Shown: positions 8,874 to 19,453, counted from the stretch's first letter. The stretch is DNA of 64,000 nucleotides from CAVVST01 sp963750995 (GCA_963750995.1 CAVVST010000002.1:186001-250000), one strand, 5' to 3'. The notes: generated by a model not told the origin, from the sequence alone. Translations and numbers: made by a program.

Positions 8874-10088
8874 TCAGCGAGCCGAAAGGTGCCATCCGTC
8901 ATACGCCTGCCTCACCACGGTAGCCCACGTCAACTCTCGCGCCCTGGCGAGAGCGCCCAGCTGCAAAGCACGCAGCCCATCGGGTTGGTCAGCCAGGAAT
9001 TTCATCGCCTCCGCCAGCGCCGCTACTAACTGTTTCCGACCCTGACGCGCCGTGGTCACGGCAATGCCGGAATCCTCAGTGACGAGCACACCGGGGCCGC
9101 CGAGATCGAAACACACCACAGGTAAGCCATATGACATCGCGTCGAGAACTACTCCCCCGCTTGAATCATGAAGGCTCGGGAAAAGGAACACATGATGGCT
9201 CCGGTAGATGGCGCCGAGCTCGGCTTGGGGCATCCAGTCCCTCCATTCCACAGCATGGGCGATGCCGAGCGTCTGACACAATCGGCGCCACCGCCGACCC
9301 TCAGGTCCGGCGCCGACCATGGTCAGCCGTGCACTGGGCACGTCATGGAGCAGTCTGGCAAAGGCCCGCAGCCCGTACTGCATGCCTTTCCAAAAGAGAA
9401 ACCGGCCGACGAATAGATATCTAATACCGCGATCGTGTGGCGGCGGCTGCGGACAAGCAGCCGCGCCAGACGCACCAATCTCAATGATCTGCCTGACCTT
9501 GTGACGATACCGCCGAGGCAAGGCCATAGCGGTGTGCGGTGTCTTCACCAGGATGACATCTGCAGCCACCAACGTTTCATGAAGCCAGGGATTCCACGTG
9601 GCGACCACGTTTATCAGATCGCGGGCTGCATCGAGAAGATGTCCCTTAAGGCCGTAGTCCATGCGGAGCCGAAACGGTGCCCGCTCACCACCGCCCACCG
9701 GACCGAAAATGAAGGGAATGCCGAGCCTGCCCATAAAACTCGGATGCCGAAAGACGCCGAAGGTCAGATGCTGGACGAGATCGAATTGTTCCTGCCGATG
9801 CCACTCGCGAGCCGTGCGGTAGGCGCCCCATTGCCACAACAGATAATAGAGTTGCAGAACAGGTGCTCTTTTCTTCAGTCTGGCTAACCAAGGCGGAAGA
9901 TCGTAATAGATGAAACGGACGTTGGAGAGATCAGGCGATACGCGCTGAATGGCTTGCTGATTGTTTGCGCGAGTTACGACCCACACATCGTGGCGCAGCT
10001 GGGCCAGTTCGAGAATCCAGTGCCACGCAACGCCCGGCTCACTTCCTTTGTCCGGCTCGCAGGCATATGCAGAGAGCAGGAGTTTCAC
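8874..10088 (-). CDS. Family 4 glycosyltransferase
   Basis: A 404-residue GT-B enzyme. It begins MKLLLSAYACEPDKGSEPGV, a signature of a GT4 subfamily common in exopolysaccharide loci. GPVGGGERAP lies near residue 127. The donor domain starts at IRYLFVGRFLFWKGM near 224, and the EX7E-type region is replaced by HDSSGGVVLDAMSYGLPVV near 305, where the first acidic residue is missing; this variation is known in this subgroup. It sits 93 bases downstream of the FkbM methyltransferase in the same direction. Confidence 0.88.
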   Translation of the reverse strand: MKLLLSAYACEPDKGSEPGVAWHWILELAQLRHDVWVVTRANNQQAIQRVSPDLSNVRFIYYDLPPWLARLKKRAPVLQLYYLLWQWGAYRTAREWHRQEQFDLVQHLTFGVFRHPSFMGRLGIPFIFGPVGGGERAPFRLRMDYGLKGHLLDAARDLINVVATWNPWLHETLVAADVILVKTPHTAMALPRRYRHKVRQIIEIGASGAAACPQPPPHDRGIRYLFVGRFLFWKGMQYGLRAFARLLHDVPSARLTMVGAGPEGRRWRRLCQTLGIAHAVEWRDWMPQAELGAIYRSHHVFLFPSLHDSSGGVVLDAMSYGLPVVCFDLGGPGVLVTEDSGIAVTTARQGRKQLVAALAEAMKFLADQPDGLRALQLGALARARELTWATVVRQAYDGWHLSAR

Positions 10089-10181
10089 CGCAAGACTTCG
10101 GACACCTGCTCGTGTCCCGTAACCATGGTTCGTGACATTTTCCGCGCGGCCCGCGCCTCGACCGTCCGCTGAGCAAACACC

Positions 10182-11009
10182 CTAGCCGCGCCTGCGGGCG
10201 AAGAGCAGAGGCCGGTCCTTGGGCGCAGCGCACTCGAATCCGTTGCCTTGAAGGTGACTTTGGAGGTCGTCGCGTACCGCTTCGGCGTCAAGCCCGGTGA
10301 CGCCGTGATATTCGAGGACGATCCGGTGTATGCGCCGTAAAGCCTGGGAGGAAATAGCGTGCAGGACCGCATATTCCGCGCCCTCCACGTCCATTTTCAT
10401 CAGGTCCACCTCGCCGCCCGCCCTCTCGAGCAAGTCGTCGAGACGGATGGTCGGGACCGCTACGGAACCCTTGTCTCCCTTTACTCGCTCACGCAACAGC
10501 GAGTTTGTACCACTGCCTCGACCGGCCACGTACAGCAAAGCTTCGCCAGGATCAGCCGATACAGCCGCCGCATGGACCACCACGTTGTTCAAGTGGTTGA
10601 GCGCAATGTTGGCGTTCAAGTGCCGGAGATTCTCCGGCGCCGGCTCGACCGCGTGCACCCTCGTTTTGGGACCCGCTAACGCCGCTCGGACGGTGAACGA
10701 CCCTTTGTGGGCACCTAGGTCGAGAACTGTCCAACCTTCCCGGACGCCGAAATCAGCGTCCGGCTCATAAACCCGGTCCAACCATACCTCGTTCAGGACT
10801 CGGACGTCGTGGGAGCCCGCCTGCATGCGAAAGACGGCTCCGGAACGGAGATTGTAGGTGACGGCGCCGTCCCGCGATGGCGGCCCAAACCGGTTCTGCA
10901 GGGCATCAAGCCAGTTTCGATAGATCAGCGGCATCCGAGCCGCTCGCTGCACTTTATCCCAAGCGGGTATCGACATCGCTTTATAACTACCGCGCATAGA
11001 AGTCGCCAC
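10182..11009 (-). CDS. FkbM family methyltransferase
   Basis: A 275-residue SAM-dependent O-methyltransferase of the FkbM type. Motif I is VLDLGAHKGSFTVRAAL around residue 95, the acidic ribose-binding residue is in VHAVEPAPENLRHLNANI, and the characteristic LMKMDVEGAEYAVLHA is near 205. FkbM enzymes in polysaccharide loci usually O-methylate a sugar hydroxyl. It is flanked on both sides by leftward GT4 genes, which supports a glycan acceptor. The start is uncertain, since further ATGs at MRGSYK and MSIPAW are possible. Confidence 0.85.
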   Translation of the reverse strand: MATSMRGSYKAMSIPAWDKVQRAARMPLIYRNWLDALQNRFGPPSRDGAVTYNLRSGAVFRMQAGSHDVRVLNEVWLDRVYEPDADFGVREGWTVLDLGAHKGSFTVRAALAGPKTRVHAVEPAPENLRHLNANIALNHLNNVVVHAAAVSADPGEALLYVAGRGSGTNSLLRERVKGDKGSVAVPTIRLDDLLERAGGEVDLMKMDVEGAEYAVLHAISSQALRRIHRIVLEYHGVTGLDAEAVRDDLQSHLQGNGFECAAPKDRPLLFARRRG

Positions 11010-11196
11010 TTGTATTCTTCCTCTTCGCCGACTGTTTCAGTCCGCTGCACGCACGAACATCACAGTTGCGATATCGTCGGCCTTGTCTGCTCTGCTCCAC
11101 TATGAGCCCCGCCTCCACGAGCAGGCCAATGCACCGACGTGGGTTGCAAAACGTGTTATGCAATTCGCAAACGGTCAGACGTCGCGACGAAGCAAA

Positions 11197-12298
11197 TCAT
11201 CGAGGGCCCTGTCTTCCCCTGCGGAGATGTTCAATCTGAAGAAGGTAGTCCTCGATAATCGCCGTCCAAGTCAAAGCTCGTACGCACGAACTGGACTGCT
11301 CGATCCGAATACTGCTGCGGGCTGCGCAGTATCGCTGAGATGCCGCGGGCAATGCTGTCCGGGGTCGGGTCGACGATGATCGCGGCGTCCGCGGCTTGCA
11401 GCTTGTGCGCGATCGAGCAGAAGACCGACACGACGCTGGGAACCCCATACGCCAACGCCTCGACCAGGGCGAGACTGTAGGCCTCCCAGCGCGACGGGTG
11501 CACGTAGGCGACCGCACGCCGCAGAAAGTCGACTTTGTCGGACCCGTCCAATTGTCCACCCACGGTTACAGCATCGGTGACTCCCGACGCCTGTGCAATT
11601 CTCTCGATGTCCTCGGCGTCATCCTCCGATCGCCTCCCGTGCAATCGGAGAGGCCGTCGGTCTGGTGCCGCGAGACGACTCATCGCATCCACCAGCAAGT
11701 CGAGACCCTTGTGCTTTATGTCATATCGCCCGATCCAGGCGAGGTAGCCACCCGTCCCGCCGTCCCACCGTTCGGCTGGCAGGTCGAACCCGGTTGGTGC
11801 AACGAGCCAACGAGCGTTCGGCGCCACCTCCGCGGCGTCCAGCGTCTCGCTGTTGAAAAAGACGTGGACGGCCAGCGACCTTTCGAGGTAGGGGCGCTCT
11901 ACAGGCAGCCACGCTTGCTTTCTGTGACGTCGTCTGCCGCGAGCCCGCCTGTCGTAACCTCCATGCGGCATGACGATGTAGGGAACGCCGCGGCGAAGCG
12001 CGGTCCAAGCCGCAACTACATTACTTGGAATGTAGGTAGAGTGCAGTACCAATACGTCGTCGGCCGCAAGGGCGGCGGCCAACCGTCGAGGCATCCTGAC
12101 CAGACCTGCGCCGGTATGCTTCAGCGGGATGATCGGAATCGCGGGATTGCGCAGGGGCGATTGCGACTCGAGATCGGCATCGTATATGACGGCGACATCG
12201 CAACCAGCGTTGTAGGCCGCACTCGCCCAGTTCCACATGGCTCGCGTAGGGCCACCATCGCCGGCGAGCGCGCGGGGATAATAATGAACCAATCTCAT
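11197..12298 (-). CDS. Family 4 glycosyltransferase, frameshift close to the C terminus
   Basis: GT-B enzyme of about 366 residues. It starts MRLVHYYPRALAGDGGPTRA, with the donor domain at GGYLAWIGRYDIKHKGLDLL near residue 185 and the EX7E motif in WEAYSLALVEALAYGVPSV. The uninterrupted frame stops at 11231 with an odd tail (YRGLPSSD). A one-base shift near 11262 restores the usual GT4 end, IIEDYLLQIEHLRR, with a stop at 11197. The break is therefore probably sequencing error. Transcribed leftwards ahead of the FkbM gene. Confidence 0.85.
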
Positions 12299-12459
12299 GT
12301 TGTCCGGAGCGTCACCCGCCAGGGTGGGCGGCCAGTGTCGGTATCTATGTGAGCGGCCTCAAAAGCATCACGCGATGCACTTGGATCACAGCGTCCGAGC
12401 TGTGCTGACGGTGGAATTCTAGCCTATAGCCTAACAGGCGGCGCGTGAATCCGCGCTGG

Positions 12460-13864
12460 TCAGCCGGCCACCTGAGGCAGATAGTCCGCATTACGGCCGG
12501 CGCCTCCCGCTTCGCTGCGGCCTTCGTACTCACGGAGGGCCCTTGAGAATTGCCACCGCGCATTGACGCTTCTCAACGATCCGGCCACGCCAAACCCCCA
12601 AGCCACGCCCTTCGCGCCGGCGAGATACGCACCGGCCAGTCCGAAGAAAAAAGTCAGCGCTGCGTCAATGCACCTCGTACGGAGGCTCCTTCTGGCTGCC
12701 GCCAGGCAATGAAGACCGATCGAAGCGCCGAAAGTGGAGGCATAACCCATATAGGAAATCAGAAGGGGCGGCACCAATGATCGCCCAGCGTCCCAATTCG
12801 CGCGCAAGACGGACTCGCCGATACTGCGGGGTACAAACAGGACAATCATGCCCCAGGCGAGCACTCCCGTAGTCAACCCGAGAGAGAGCCGTCGACACCC
12901 GTGCGCCAACCGCCTCGGAGAATCGCGCAACAATCGGACGCCCTCGGCCGTTGCGACAAGCCCCACGCCGCCGAACATAACGTTGAGCGGGCCGAGCAGG
13001 ATTTCGGCCGCTCGCAGACGCCCCAGCTCACCGAGACCGGCAATTCCTCCAATTGCAAAGACGGTCATCATCGAAACGCCGGTCGTGATTGCGAATTCTG
13101 CGAAGAACCGCGGGGCAATATCGCTGTGGGATCGAAGCCAGGTGACGGCAGCAATCGGGCCGCCGGGAAGGAGTTTGAGCTGCAACAGGCCAACGGCTGC
13201 GGCAACGCATCCCGCGGCCGCCCAACTCAACGTGAACCACGTAACAGAAGCAACGCCCGCTTCCCTCAAGAGCGCGAACGCCGTAAACATCACGGCTGCC
13301 CACGCAGCATCGCTCAGGAACGCGGCATCCCACGTTTTCGCGCCAGCAGGGCGAAGCGCGACACGTCTTGCACCAGGAGGAATGGCAGCGAGACCCCAAG
13401 GATGGTGAGCACAGTCCCGACGGACCCCCCAGTATGGCGCCCGCAATAAGAGAACCGGCCCCGATGACGATCCCGGCCAGCAGCGCTGTTCCGGCCGAGC
13501 GCTTGATGCCATCACGCCACTCGTGCGCCGACAGGGCACTGTGGCGGATGACGAGCAACTCACTGGCTACCGACCGAACGCCTCCCAACGAAAACGTGAA
13601 CGTCGCGTACGCGACACTGAACGCGCCAAGATCCCGAACGCCAACGGTCCTGGCGACCAGGAGGCCAAGCAGGAAGTTGGTGCCGCTCGAGAGCAGCTGG
13701 TCCGCAAGGGCCCACCCGAACCGCCGGACCACGCTCCCGGCGCACTCTGCTGCAACGTCCCGCATGTCCCCGAACAACCCGGCGAACCCGGTCGAGCGTG
13801 GCCCCTGCGAGAGCAGACCCGACACCGTTGAGGCCCTGCGCCAAAGCGAGCCGCGCGTCGTCAT
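12460..13864 (-). CDS. Wzx-type polysaccharide flippase / membrane export protein, two frameshifts
   Basis: A multi-span membrane protein broken in two places. The N-terminal part from 13864 (GWALADQLLSSGTNFLLGLL, then ARTVGVRDLGAFSVAYATF) is the standard start of MATE-like lipid-linked oligosaccharide flippases. A run of six Gs near 13430 shifts the frame; the bridging stretch VGTVLTILGVSLPFLLVQDV reads in the second frame. A second shift near an AAAA run at about 13335 moves to the frame that continues to 12460 (DAAWAAVMFTAFALLREAGV and further spans). Joined, it gives ~465 residues with about 12 spans, normal for Wzx. It should move the lipid-linked repeat unit across the inner membrane. 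Confidence 0.75.
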
Positions 13865-13921
13865 GCCAGGGACGGCGATGCCGAGATTGCAGTGGTGTTG
13901 AGAACAGACGCGAACGTCATT

Positions 13922-14554
13922 TCATGCCACGCAACCGGTGCGCCCGGTTGACGCAAGCGCTACCAGGATCTCGATGGCGATATCCTGTGGTGACCGCGTC
14001 GCGTCCAGCGTTTTGAAGTTAGGCACGCGCAGAGAGGACCAGGCGAGCAGCTCTTGTTCAATCTGTGAGAGCGTCAGTTCCTGCTTACGCCCCCTGATGA
14101 CACGCGGCGGGGCGGCCAGGTTCACAATCAGGTGTGGACGCGGCAACAAACGCAGAACCGCGCGCGCCAACAGATCGGGTCCGTGAAATTTCATGGCCTC
14201 TGGTTGGACGATATACCCATACATCCAACGGTCGCCAACGATAAGGAGGCCCCGTTTGAGGGCTGGCCGAACGGATTTCAGGTAAGCCAGCCAGCATCTG
14301 ACAGCGTTTCTGACGAGGCGGATCCAGCCAAGCATCGCAGATCCGCCCCCGCGCGCTTTCGGAGGCGGCACCGATGTCGGGCCCGGCGCCGCTGGCCACC
14401 GACCATCCAACGGCGGAAGAAAGTGAAAGTACGCGGCCGGCCCTCGATAGTGGGCGAGCAACGCACGTGCGACGGAAGTCTTGCCGACTCCATCCGGTCC
14501 GACGAGGACGACAAAGCGTCCTGGCGCATCTGAAACGGGCGACATCCCAATCAA
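13922..14554 (-). CDS. Thymidylate-kinase-like P-loop kinase of the polysaccharide locus
   Basis: A 210-residue P-loop NTPase with an intact Walker A, VLVGPDGVGKTSVARALL, near residue 15, a DRW motif (VGDRWMYGYI) near 110 and a lid-like RGRKQELTLSQIEQEL near 155. It belongs to the nucleoside/nucleotide monophosphate kinase superfamily. Similar genes recur in exopolysaccharide loci, where the substrate is unknown and may be a sugar or polyprenol rather than dTMP. It is clearly related to the C-terminal half of the larger protein at 16042-17457 (shared LLPKP-type and RK-E segments). It lies between the flippase and the ligase genes. Confidence 0.75.
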   Translation of the reverse strand: MIGMSPVSDAPGRFVVLVGPDGVGKTSVARALLAHYRGPAAYFHFLPPLDGRWPAAPGPTSVPPPKARGGGSAMLGWIRLVRNAVRCWLAYLKSVRPALKRGLLIVGDRWMYGYIVQPEAMKFHGPDLLARAVLRLLPRPHLIVNLAAPPRVIRGRKQELTLSQIEQELLAWSSLRVPNFKTLDATRSPQDIAIEILVALASTGRTGCVA

Positions 14555-14595
14555 GCCCCTCGGTTGGCGAGGACGACACTAGAACATTTACGAGT

Positions 14596-16024
14596 TCACG
14601 TCGTACTGGACAGAAAACGGTTGGAGCCACACAATGCGGCAGACACACCGGCATGATGTCGATCACTCACCGCCGCATCAATGCAAGCACATCCTCGCGC
14701 AGCCAGCCATGATCGGTTTATGCCTGCCGCAGACGCAGACTCGACTTCCGGGCATGCGACCGCTGGTCGGCGGCTGATCCTGGCCCGGTTGGCTTCACGC
14801 AAAAGACCAGGAAGCAGCGCCGTCGTCGACCAGAAGGCGAAGCCCAGTGGTCCCGCATGTATCCCTTCGGGCGAGGTGACTCCGCTGAGCAGGGCAACGG
14901 AGAGCAATCCAGCCGCAGCAACGGCGCTCGGTCGCCCGCTGGCGAGCGACAGCAGACGCATGGCAAACCAGACCAACGAGCCGCACAGCACCAGGTAGAC
15001 AGCCGCTCCGAGGATTCCGCCGCCCACCAGCACTTCAAAAAACACGGAATGGGCGTTGCCGAGACCAGGATTGTATTCGGGTGCGTAAACGCGAGACGCC
15101 GCGTAATAGCCGAGGCCAGTTAGCGGCGCCTCACGCATCACAATACTGGTCAGGTGCTGCCAGAGTGGGATGCGATCGCTCATGGAGCCGATACTCTGCG
15201 CGTCCCGCACCACAAAGTCAGTGGTGGACGTCATCGCGTCCATCGCGAATAGGCCGAACGCGAACGTGACGAGCGGCACGATGAGCTGTCTGACTCGCAA
15301 CTCTCTACCCTGCATGAAGCCGATCACCAGGAATGACAGCAAGGCGACGTAGGCGCTTCGCGTGCGTGATGCGACCAGCAGCCCACCAAACAGGGACAAT
15401 GCGCCCCAGAATATGGGCGCACGTAATGGAGGCAGGCTGCGACAGGCAGAATACCAGCCCGATTACTGCCACACTACCGACATCGGTAAGGTTGTTACCA
15501 ACAACGCGTGTCTGCCCAATCACGATACCCGTGTCAATTGCTGTATCACCAGCCACGAGTTCTGGCGAGAGCACGAGTGCCGCAACGATGGCTGCTGCGA
15601 GAAGGCTCACGCCGATAAACAGATGTCGCAAGCACGCCGACGTACCAAACCGATGTGTGAACACCCAGATGAAACTCAGCATGACCGCGAACTGTCCAAG
15701 AGTGAAAGCGGTCAGGAGGGGTCCCGGCGATTCCCAGGCGGACAGCGTCAACGCTGCGATGAACAGCGCACCAAGGACCTGGGCAGGGTTGACGGCAGGA
15801 ACGATGCCGCGCCGCAGCACTGCCGGGTACAGGCGCGCCAGCACCCACAGGCCGCCACAGGTCCAGACCGCCACATGCACGATCACGACAAGATCGATCG
15901 CTCCGGTCAGCGATGCATACGGATCACGCCCGCGGAACTTGGGAGGACCGGACATCAGCGCCAGAAACAGCAGGCTGTCAAACCAATTCGGAGCGGCGGC
16001 GAAGCAAGTCGAGGTGGACGCCAT
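14596..16024 (-). CDS. O-antigen ligase/polymerase family membrane protein, one frameshift
   Basis: The N-terminal part (from 16024) has repeated hydrophobic spans such as AIDLVVIVHVAVWTCGGLWV. The C-terminal part (to 14596) continues in another frame with FGGLLVASRTRSAYVALLSF, the large periplasmic loop (RIPLWQHLTSIVMREAPLTG, then LGYYAASRVYAPEYNPGLGN) and the catalytic-loop histidine in GNAHSVFFEVLVGGG. That GxG-N-H loop is the hallmark of the WaaL/Wzy_C family. A single indel near 15430, where IFWGALSLFGG resumes, gives ~475 residues. It polymerises the repeat units or ligates the chain to an acceptor in the periplasm; sequence alone does not separate these roles. Confidence 0.8.
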
Positions 16025-16041
16025 ACCGTGAAGGTCACCGT

Positions 16042-17457
16042 TCAGGCGTCACCGCGATCCAACCAAGTGGGGTTGACCGTTGAGCCCTCAACGGTGACAG
16101 CTGGAGCTGTTGTTAGCGGATTCTGCACGCAGCCGAGAGTGGCTGTGGACTGCTCCAACATACACGCTCGAAGAACGCGCTGAACCTCATCTACCATGAC
16201 GCTCAACGGCAAACTCTCATTGAGCACATGACCGGCCCGTAACCGGCATACGAATGCCCTGTACGCGTGCTTCTGGCGCATGAGCTCTGAACGCCCACCC
16301 TCTTCCTTGCGGTGCCCGAGCACGACAGGTTCTGAATCGAGCAAGAAGGCAAGATCTGGCTTCGGAAGCAGCCACGACAACGCGCGCGCTAGCCGCGGTC
16401 CTGCCCTATAGCCATAAGGCTGGGGGTCGACAACCAGATCGAAATACGTGTGACTGGACACCAGAATGTAGCCTTTGGCCCTGAGATGCACCCATCGAGT
16501 CCAGTAATTCACCAGCCAGTTCACGGCCAGAACGACGAGGCTCAAGGCAGAGCCGATCGGCCCACGACCCGGTCCCTCGTTCGGGCTTGTGGCCAGTTCG
16601 GCGTCTTGCGCCGGCGCCATGCCGCGAGGGCACCAATCGATCGCTTTGATGTTCGTGTACGGACACACGGCAAGGCGATCAACGATGTCGTTCGCAAAGG
16701 CGGATTTCCGCTTGCGGTCCGAACCGAAAATCGCAATCCACGGTACGGGCGGCGCGAATCGACGTCTGAGTTCCGCGACGACAAACGCGAGGTAGCGCTC
16801 GCTCGTACACACGGGGGACCTGAAGCAGGCTCGCCACCAGACGGCCCTCCGCAAGGGCTGAACCCAATTCGCCGAGATCTCGGGGCAGCCGTCGGCGGCA
16901 GCGCGCCAGAGGCGGCGGCCCCACCTGTTGCCGGCGGCCTTTATCAGCGCCTGCTCAAGCGCAACGCCATCGGCCTCGACGGCCTGACGAATCACCGGTG
17001 CATATCGCTTCTTGAAGAAGCCTCCCCAGAGGGCACTCGTCAACCAGCAGATCACGGCCTCGTGCGCTATCCTCGGCACAGGTCGTCCTTGTGCTGAGAA
17101 TTGCCGGACGTCGAGAATTGTTTCAGTTGGCAGATAACAGGCACCCTGCCATTCGATTGTTCGCACCAAATCGATGTGTCCCCAATCGAAGAAGTACCCT
17201 GTCGAATAGGAGTATCTGATAATCCGGACCGGCGGGCCGAGATGACGAATCAAAGTGCGTTCGGCGAGTTCCGGGTCGCCAACGAGCAAATCGATGTCGC
17301 CGCCCCGCTCAACATTCCCAAACAGATCCTCCTCATTGCGTAGGACGACGTAGTTCGGCAACTCGCGAAGATATCGCGTGAGAGCGGCTCGAGGGATCGA
17401 CGTCTCCGGCGCTGGCGCTCCACCAACCGTACCCGTTTGCGACGGCATGAGCCCCAC
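16042..17457 (-). CDS. Nucleotidyltransferase-fold domain fused to a degenerate NMP-kinase-like domain
   Basis: A 471-residue two-domain protein. Residues ~30-150 resemble a minimal nucleotidyltransferase, with the hG-G-x-D-x-D motif in VERGGDIDLLVGDPEL. Residues ~240-440 match the thymidylate-kinase-like protein encoded nearby (13922-14554), but the Walker A reads IFGSDRKRKSAFA: the glycine before the lysine is arginine, so normal ATP binding is doubtful. Other kinase landmarks remain (LLPKPDLAFLLDSEP, GHRKEEGGRSELMRQ). It stops next to the WecG gene and shares its direction. I cannot name a reaction; a regulatory or sugar-modifying role in the glycan pathway is inference. Confidence 0.7.
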   Translation of the reverse strand: MGLMPSQTGTVGGAPAPETSIPRAALTRYLRELPNYVVLRNEEDLFGNVERGGDIDLLVGDPELAERTLIRHLGPPVRIIRYSYSTGYFFDWGHIDLVRTIEWQGACYLPTETILDVRQFSAQGRPVPRIAHEAVICWLTSALWGGFFKKRYAPVIRQAVEADGVALEQALIKAAGNRWGRRLWRAAADGCPEISANWVQPLRRAVWWRACFRSPVCTSERYLAFVVAELRRRFAPPVPWIAIFGSDRKRKSAFANDIVDRLAVCPYTNIKAIDWCPRGMAPAQDAELATSPNEGPGRGPIGSALSLVVLAVNWLVNYWTRWVHLRAKGYILVSSHTYFDLVVDPQPYGYRAGPRLARALSWLLPKPDLAFLLDSEPVVLGHRKEEGGRSELMRQKHAYRAFVCRLRAGHVLNESLPLSVMVDEVQRVLRACMLEQSTATLGCVQNPLTTAPAVTVEGSTVNPTWLDRGDA

Positions 17458-18306
17458 CTAATTGTTCCGAGTACCGGCACGGATATCGTACCGAACCGCT
17501 CCTGACAATTGGAGCAAGAGCCGCCACACAAACCGAGGATTGTTGATTAAGTAGCGACGCCACAGGCGACGCGGCTCGGTGGCAAGACGGAACAACCACT
17601 CCAGGCCGGATCGCTGCATCCAGGGAGGTGCTTGCTTCGTCACACCGGCATGGATGTCGAACGCGGCGCCGACGCCTATCAACACGGCGGCAGGTAATCG
17701 GCTCACGTACCGAGCCATCCAGCGCTCCTGTTTCGGCGTGCTGAGTCCAATCCAGATGATATCCGGCTGCGCCGAGGCAATCGTGTCGATCATCGCCTGT
17801 TCTTCAGTGCCGGTGAGCTCCCGAAACGGCGGTGACCAGGTTCCGGCAATGATCAGACCCGGAAAGCGTGTCTGCAACCGCGCGGCAAGGCGCTCGGGGA
17901 CGCCCTTGCCGCCGCCATAGAGAAAGTGACGGTAGCCCTTCGCCACTGAGGCCTCACAACAGGCGAGCAGCAGATCGGGCCCGTAGACTCTCTCAACCCG
18001 CCGGTGGCCATGGAGCCACGACAGCCACACCATTGGCATGCCGTCCGGCGTCACCAGACCCGCACCGTTGTGAATCTTGCGAAGTGCGGGGTCCGCCTGG
18101 CTTTCCATAACACCGTGGACGCCCGTGACACACACGTAGCGACTGGCGCCCGTGGCAATCCACTTGTCGATCGTCGCCAGGGCGTCTGCCATGGTGATCG
18201 CACTGATGCCGACCCCGAGCACGTTGACGCGTTCAGGCGCATCGCGCTGCACAGCGGTCCAATCCTCCTGCGATGCGTCGAGCCGCACGGCGGCGTTCGG
18301 GTTCAC
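17458..18306 (-). CDS. WecG/TagA/CpsF family glycosyltransferase
   Basis: A GT26 enzyme of 282 residues from a GTG at 18306 that overlaps the epimerase stop (GTGA). The frame stays open to 18750, but that extension lies wholly inside the epimerase and is not family-like. Family motifs are VNVLGVGISAITMADAL, VCVTGVHGVMESQADPALRK, TPDGMPMVWLSWLHG (catalytic Asp-Gly region), RVYGPDLLLACCEASVAKG, LYGGGKGVPERLAARL and IWIGLSTPKQERWMARYVS. These enzymes add UDP-ManNAc-type sugars to an undecaprenyl-linked acceptor. It is coupled to a GDP-mannose 3,5-epimerase gene. Confidence 0.88.
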   Translation of the reverse strand: MNPNAAVRLDASQEDWTAVQRDAPERVNVLGVGISAITMADALATIDKWIATGASRYVCVTGVHGVMESQADPALRKIHNGAGLVTPDGMPMVWLSWLHGHRRVERVYGPDLLLACCEASVAKGYRHFLYGGGKGVPERLAARLQTRFPGLIIAGTWSPPFRELTGTEEQAMIDTIASAQPDIIWIGLSTPKQERWMARYVSRLPAAVLIGVGAAFDIHAGVTKQAPPWMQRSGLEWLFRLATEPRRLWRRYLINNPRFVWRLLLQLSGAVRYDIRAGTRNN

Positions 18307-19317
18307 GTTCCGGCGCTCGTAGAACTCGCGCCTACCAGCGTGCGTGCCAGCTGCGATTCGATCCATGGATACGTTCGGGCGAGCCCCTCCTCCAACGAAA
18401 TCTGCGGTTCCCAGCCGAGAACCTGCCGCAGCCTGGAGTTGTCGGAGTTTCGGCCGCGCACGCCCTGAGGGCCTGGGACATGTTTCTTGACGACCGTAAT
18501 TCCCGCCACCGCCGCCACCAGGTCGGCAAGCGCGTTGATCGAGATGAGGCGATCCTGGCCGAGATTCAGCGGCTCGTGGTAATCGGACCGCATCAGCCGG
18601 AAGATGCCCTCCACGCAGTCGTCGATGTAGCAGAACGAACGCGTCTGCTCGCCGTCGCCCCAAATCTCGACTTCCGGAGTGTCGGACAGCTTGGCCGCCG
18701 CAACCTTCCGACACAGGGCGGCCGGTGCCTTCTCGCGTCCCCCATCCCACGTTCCCAGCGGCCCGAAGATGTTGTGGAAGCGGACAGTTCGGGTCTCCAG
18801 GCCGTAGTCTTCACGGTAGTGTCCGCAGAGCCGCTCCGTAATCAGCTTCTCCCATCCATACCCGTCCTGGGGTGCCGCCGGGTAGGCATGGTCTTCGCGA
18901 AGCGGCTCGACGTTCGTGTCGATCTGTCGATACTCGGGGTACACACACGCCGACGATGTGTACAGATAGCGACGCACGCCGTTCTCACGCGCGGCGTCCA
19001 GCGTGTGCGTGCTGATCAGAATATTGTTGTGGAGAATCTCCGCGTGATGGCAGGAGATGAAACCCATCCCCCCCATATCCGCCGCCAGCGCGTAGACTTC
19101 CTCGATGCCGCGGGTGGCCTCCAGGCAGTTCTCCCAGCGCCGCAGGTCGAGAAGCTGGAATTCATCGGCAACAGTGTGCGCGTACTCCGGATGCTTGAGA
19201 TCGACCCCCCGTACCCAGATACCCGTGGTTTTTGAGAAATGCCACAAGGTGGTGCCCGATGAAACCGCCGGCACCGGTGACGAGCACTCGGACTCCCGAG
19301 CTCCGTGAGGTAGACAT
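18303..19317 (-). CDS. GDP-mannose 3,5-epimerase, copy 1 (one-base insertion near the N terminus)
   Basis: Nearly identical (about nine residues in ten) to the intact copy at 20855-21886. It shows the GME signature: LAADMGGMGFIS, the catalytic cysteine in SSACVYPEYRQ, the YGWEK dyad, RFHNIFGPLGTWDGGREKAP and ALCRK with the second catalytic base. The enzyme inverts C3 and C5 of GDP-D-mannose to give GDP-L-galactose or GDP-L-gulose. The true start is the ATG at 19317 (MSTSRSSGVRVLVTGAGGFI). An extra base at about 19218 breaks the frame at HGY-W. The other copy lacks this base, so the gene is one nucleotide away from intact. Confidence 0.88.
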
Positions 19318-19453
19318 GAACGACTCTCCATCGGGCCAGACGACCCGTGCGTATTTTACGTGGCGCCCTTACCGTTCAGCAACGGTTCCGCCCCGTTTCA
19401 CGGCCGAGCTGTGCCGAATTACTCTTGGCAACACTTGACCAAACGGCAGGCCG

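Noticed and set aside
18307..18750. N-terminal extension of the WecG frame
   Set aside because: It overlaps the conserved epimerase gene on the same strand and lacks WecG similarity; the GTGA overlap gives a better start.
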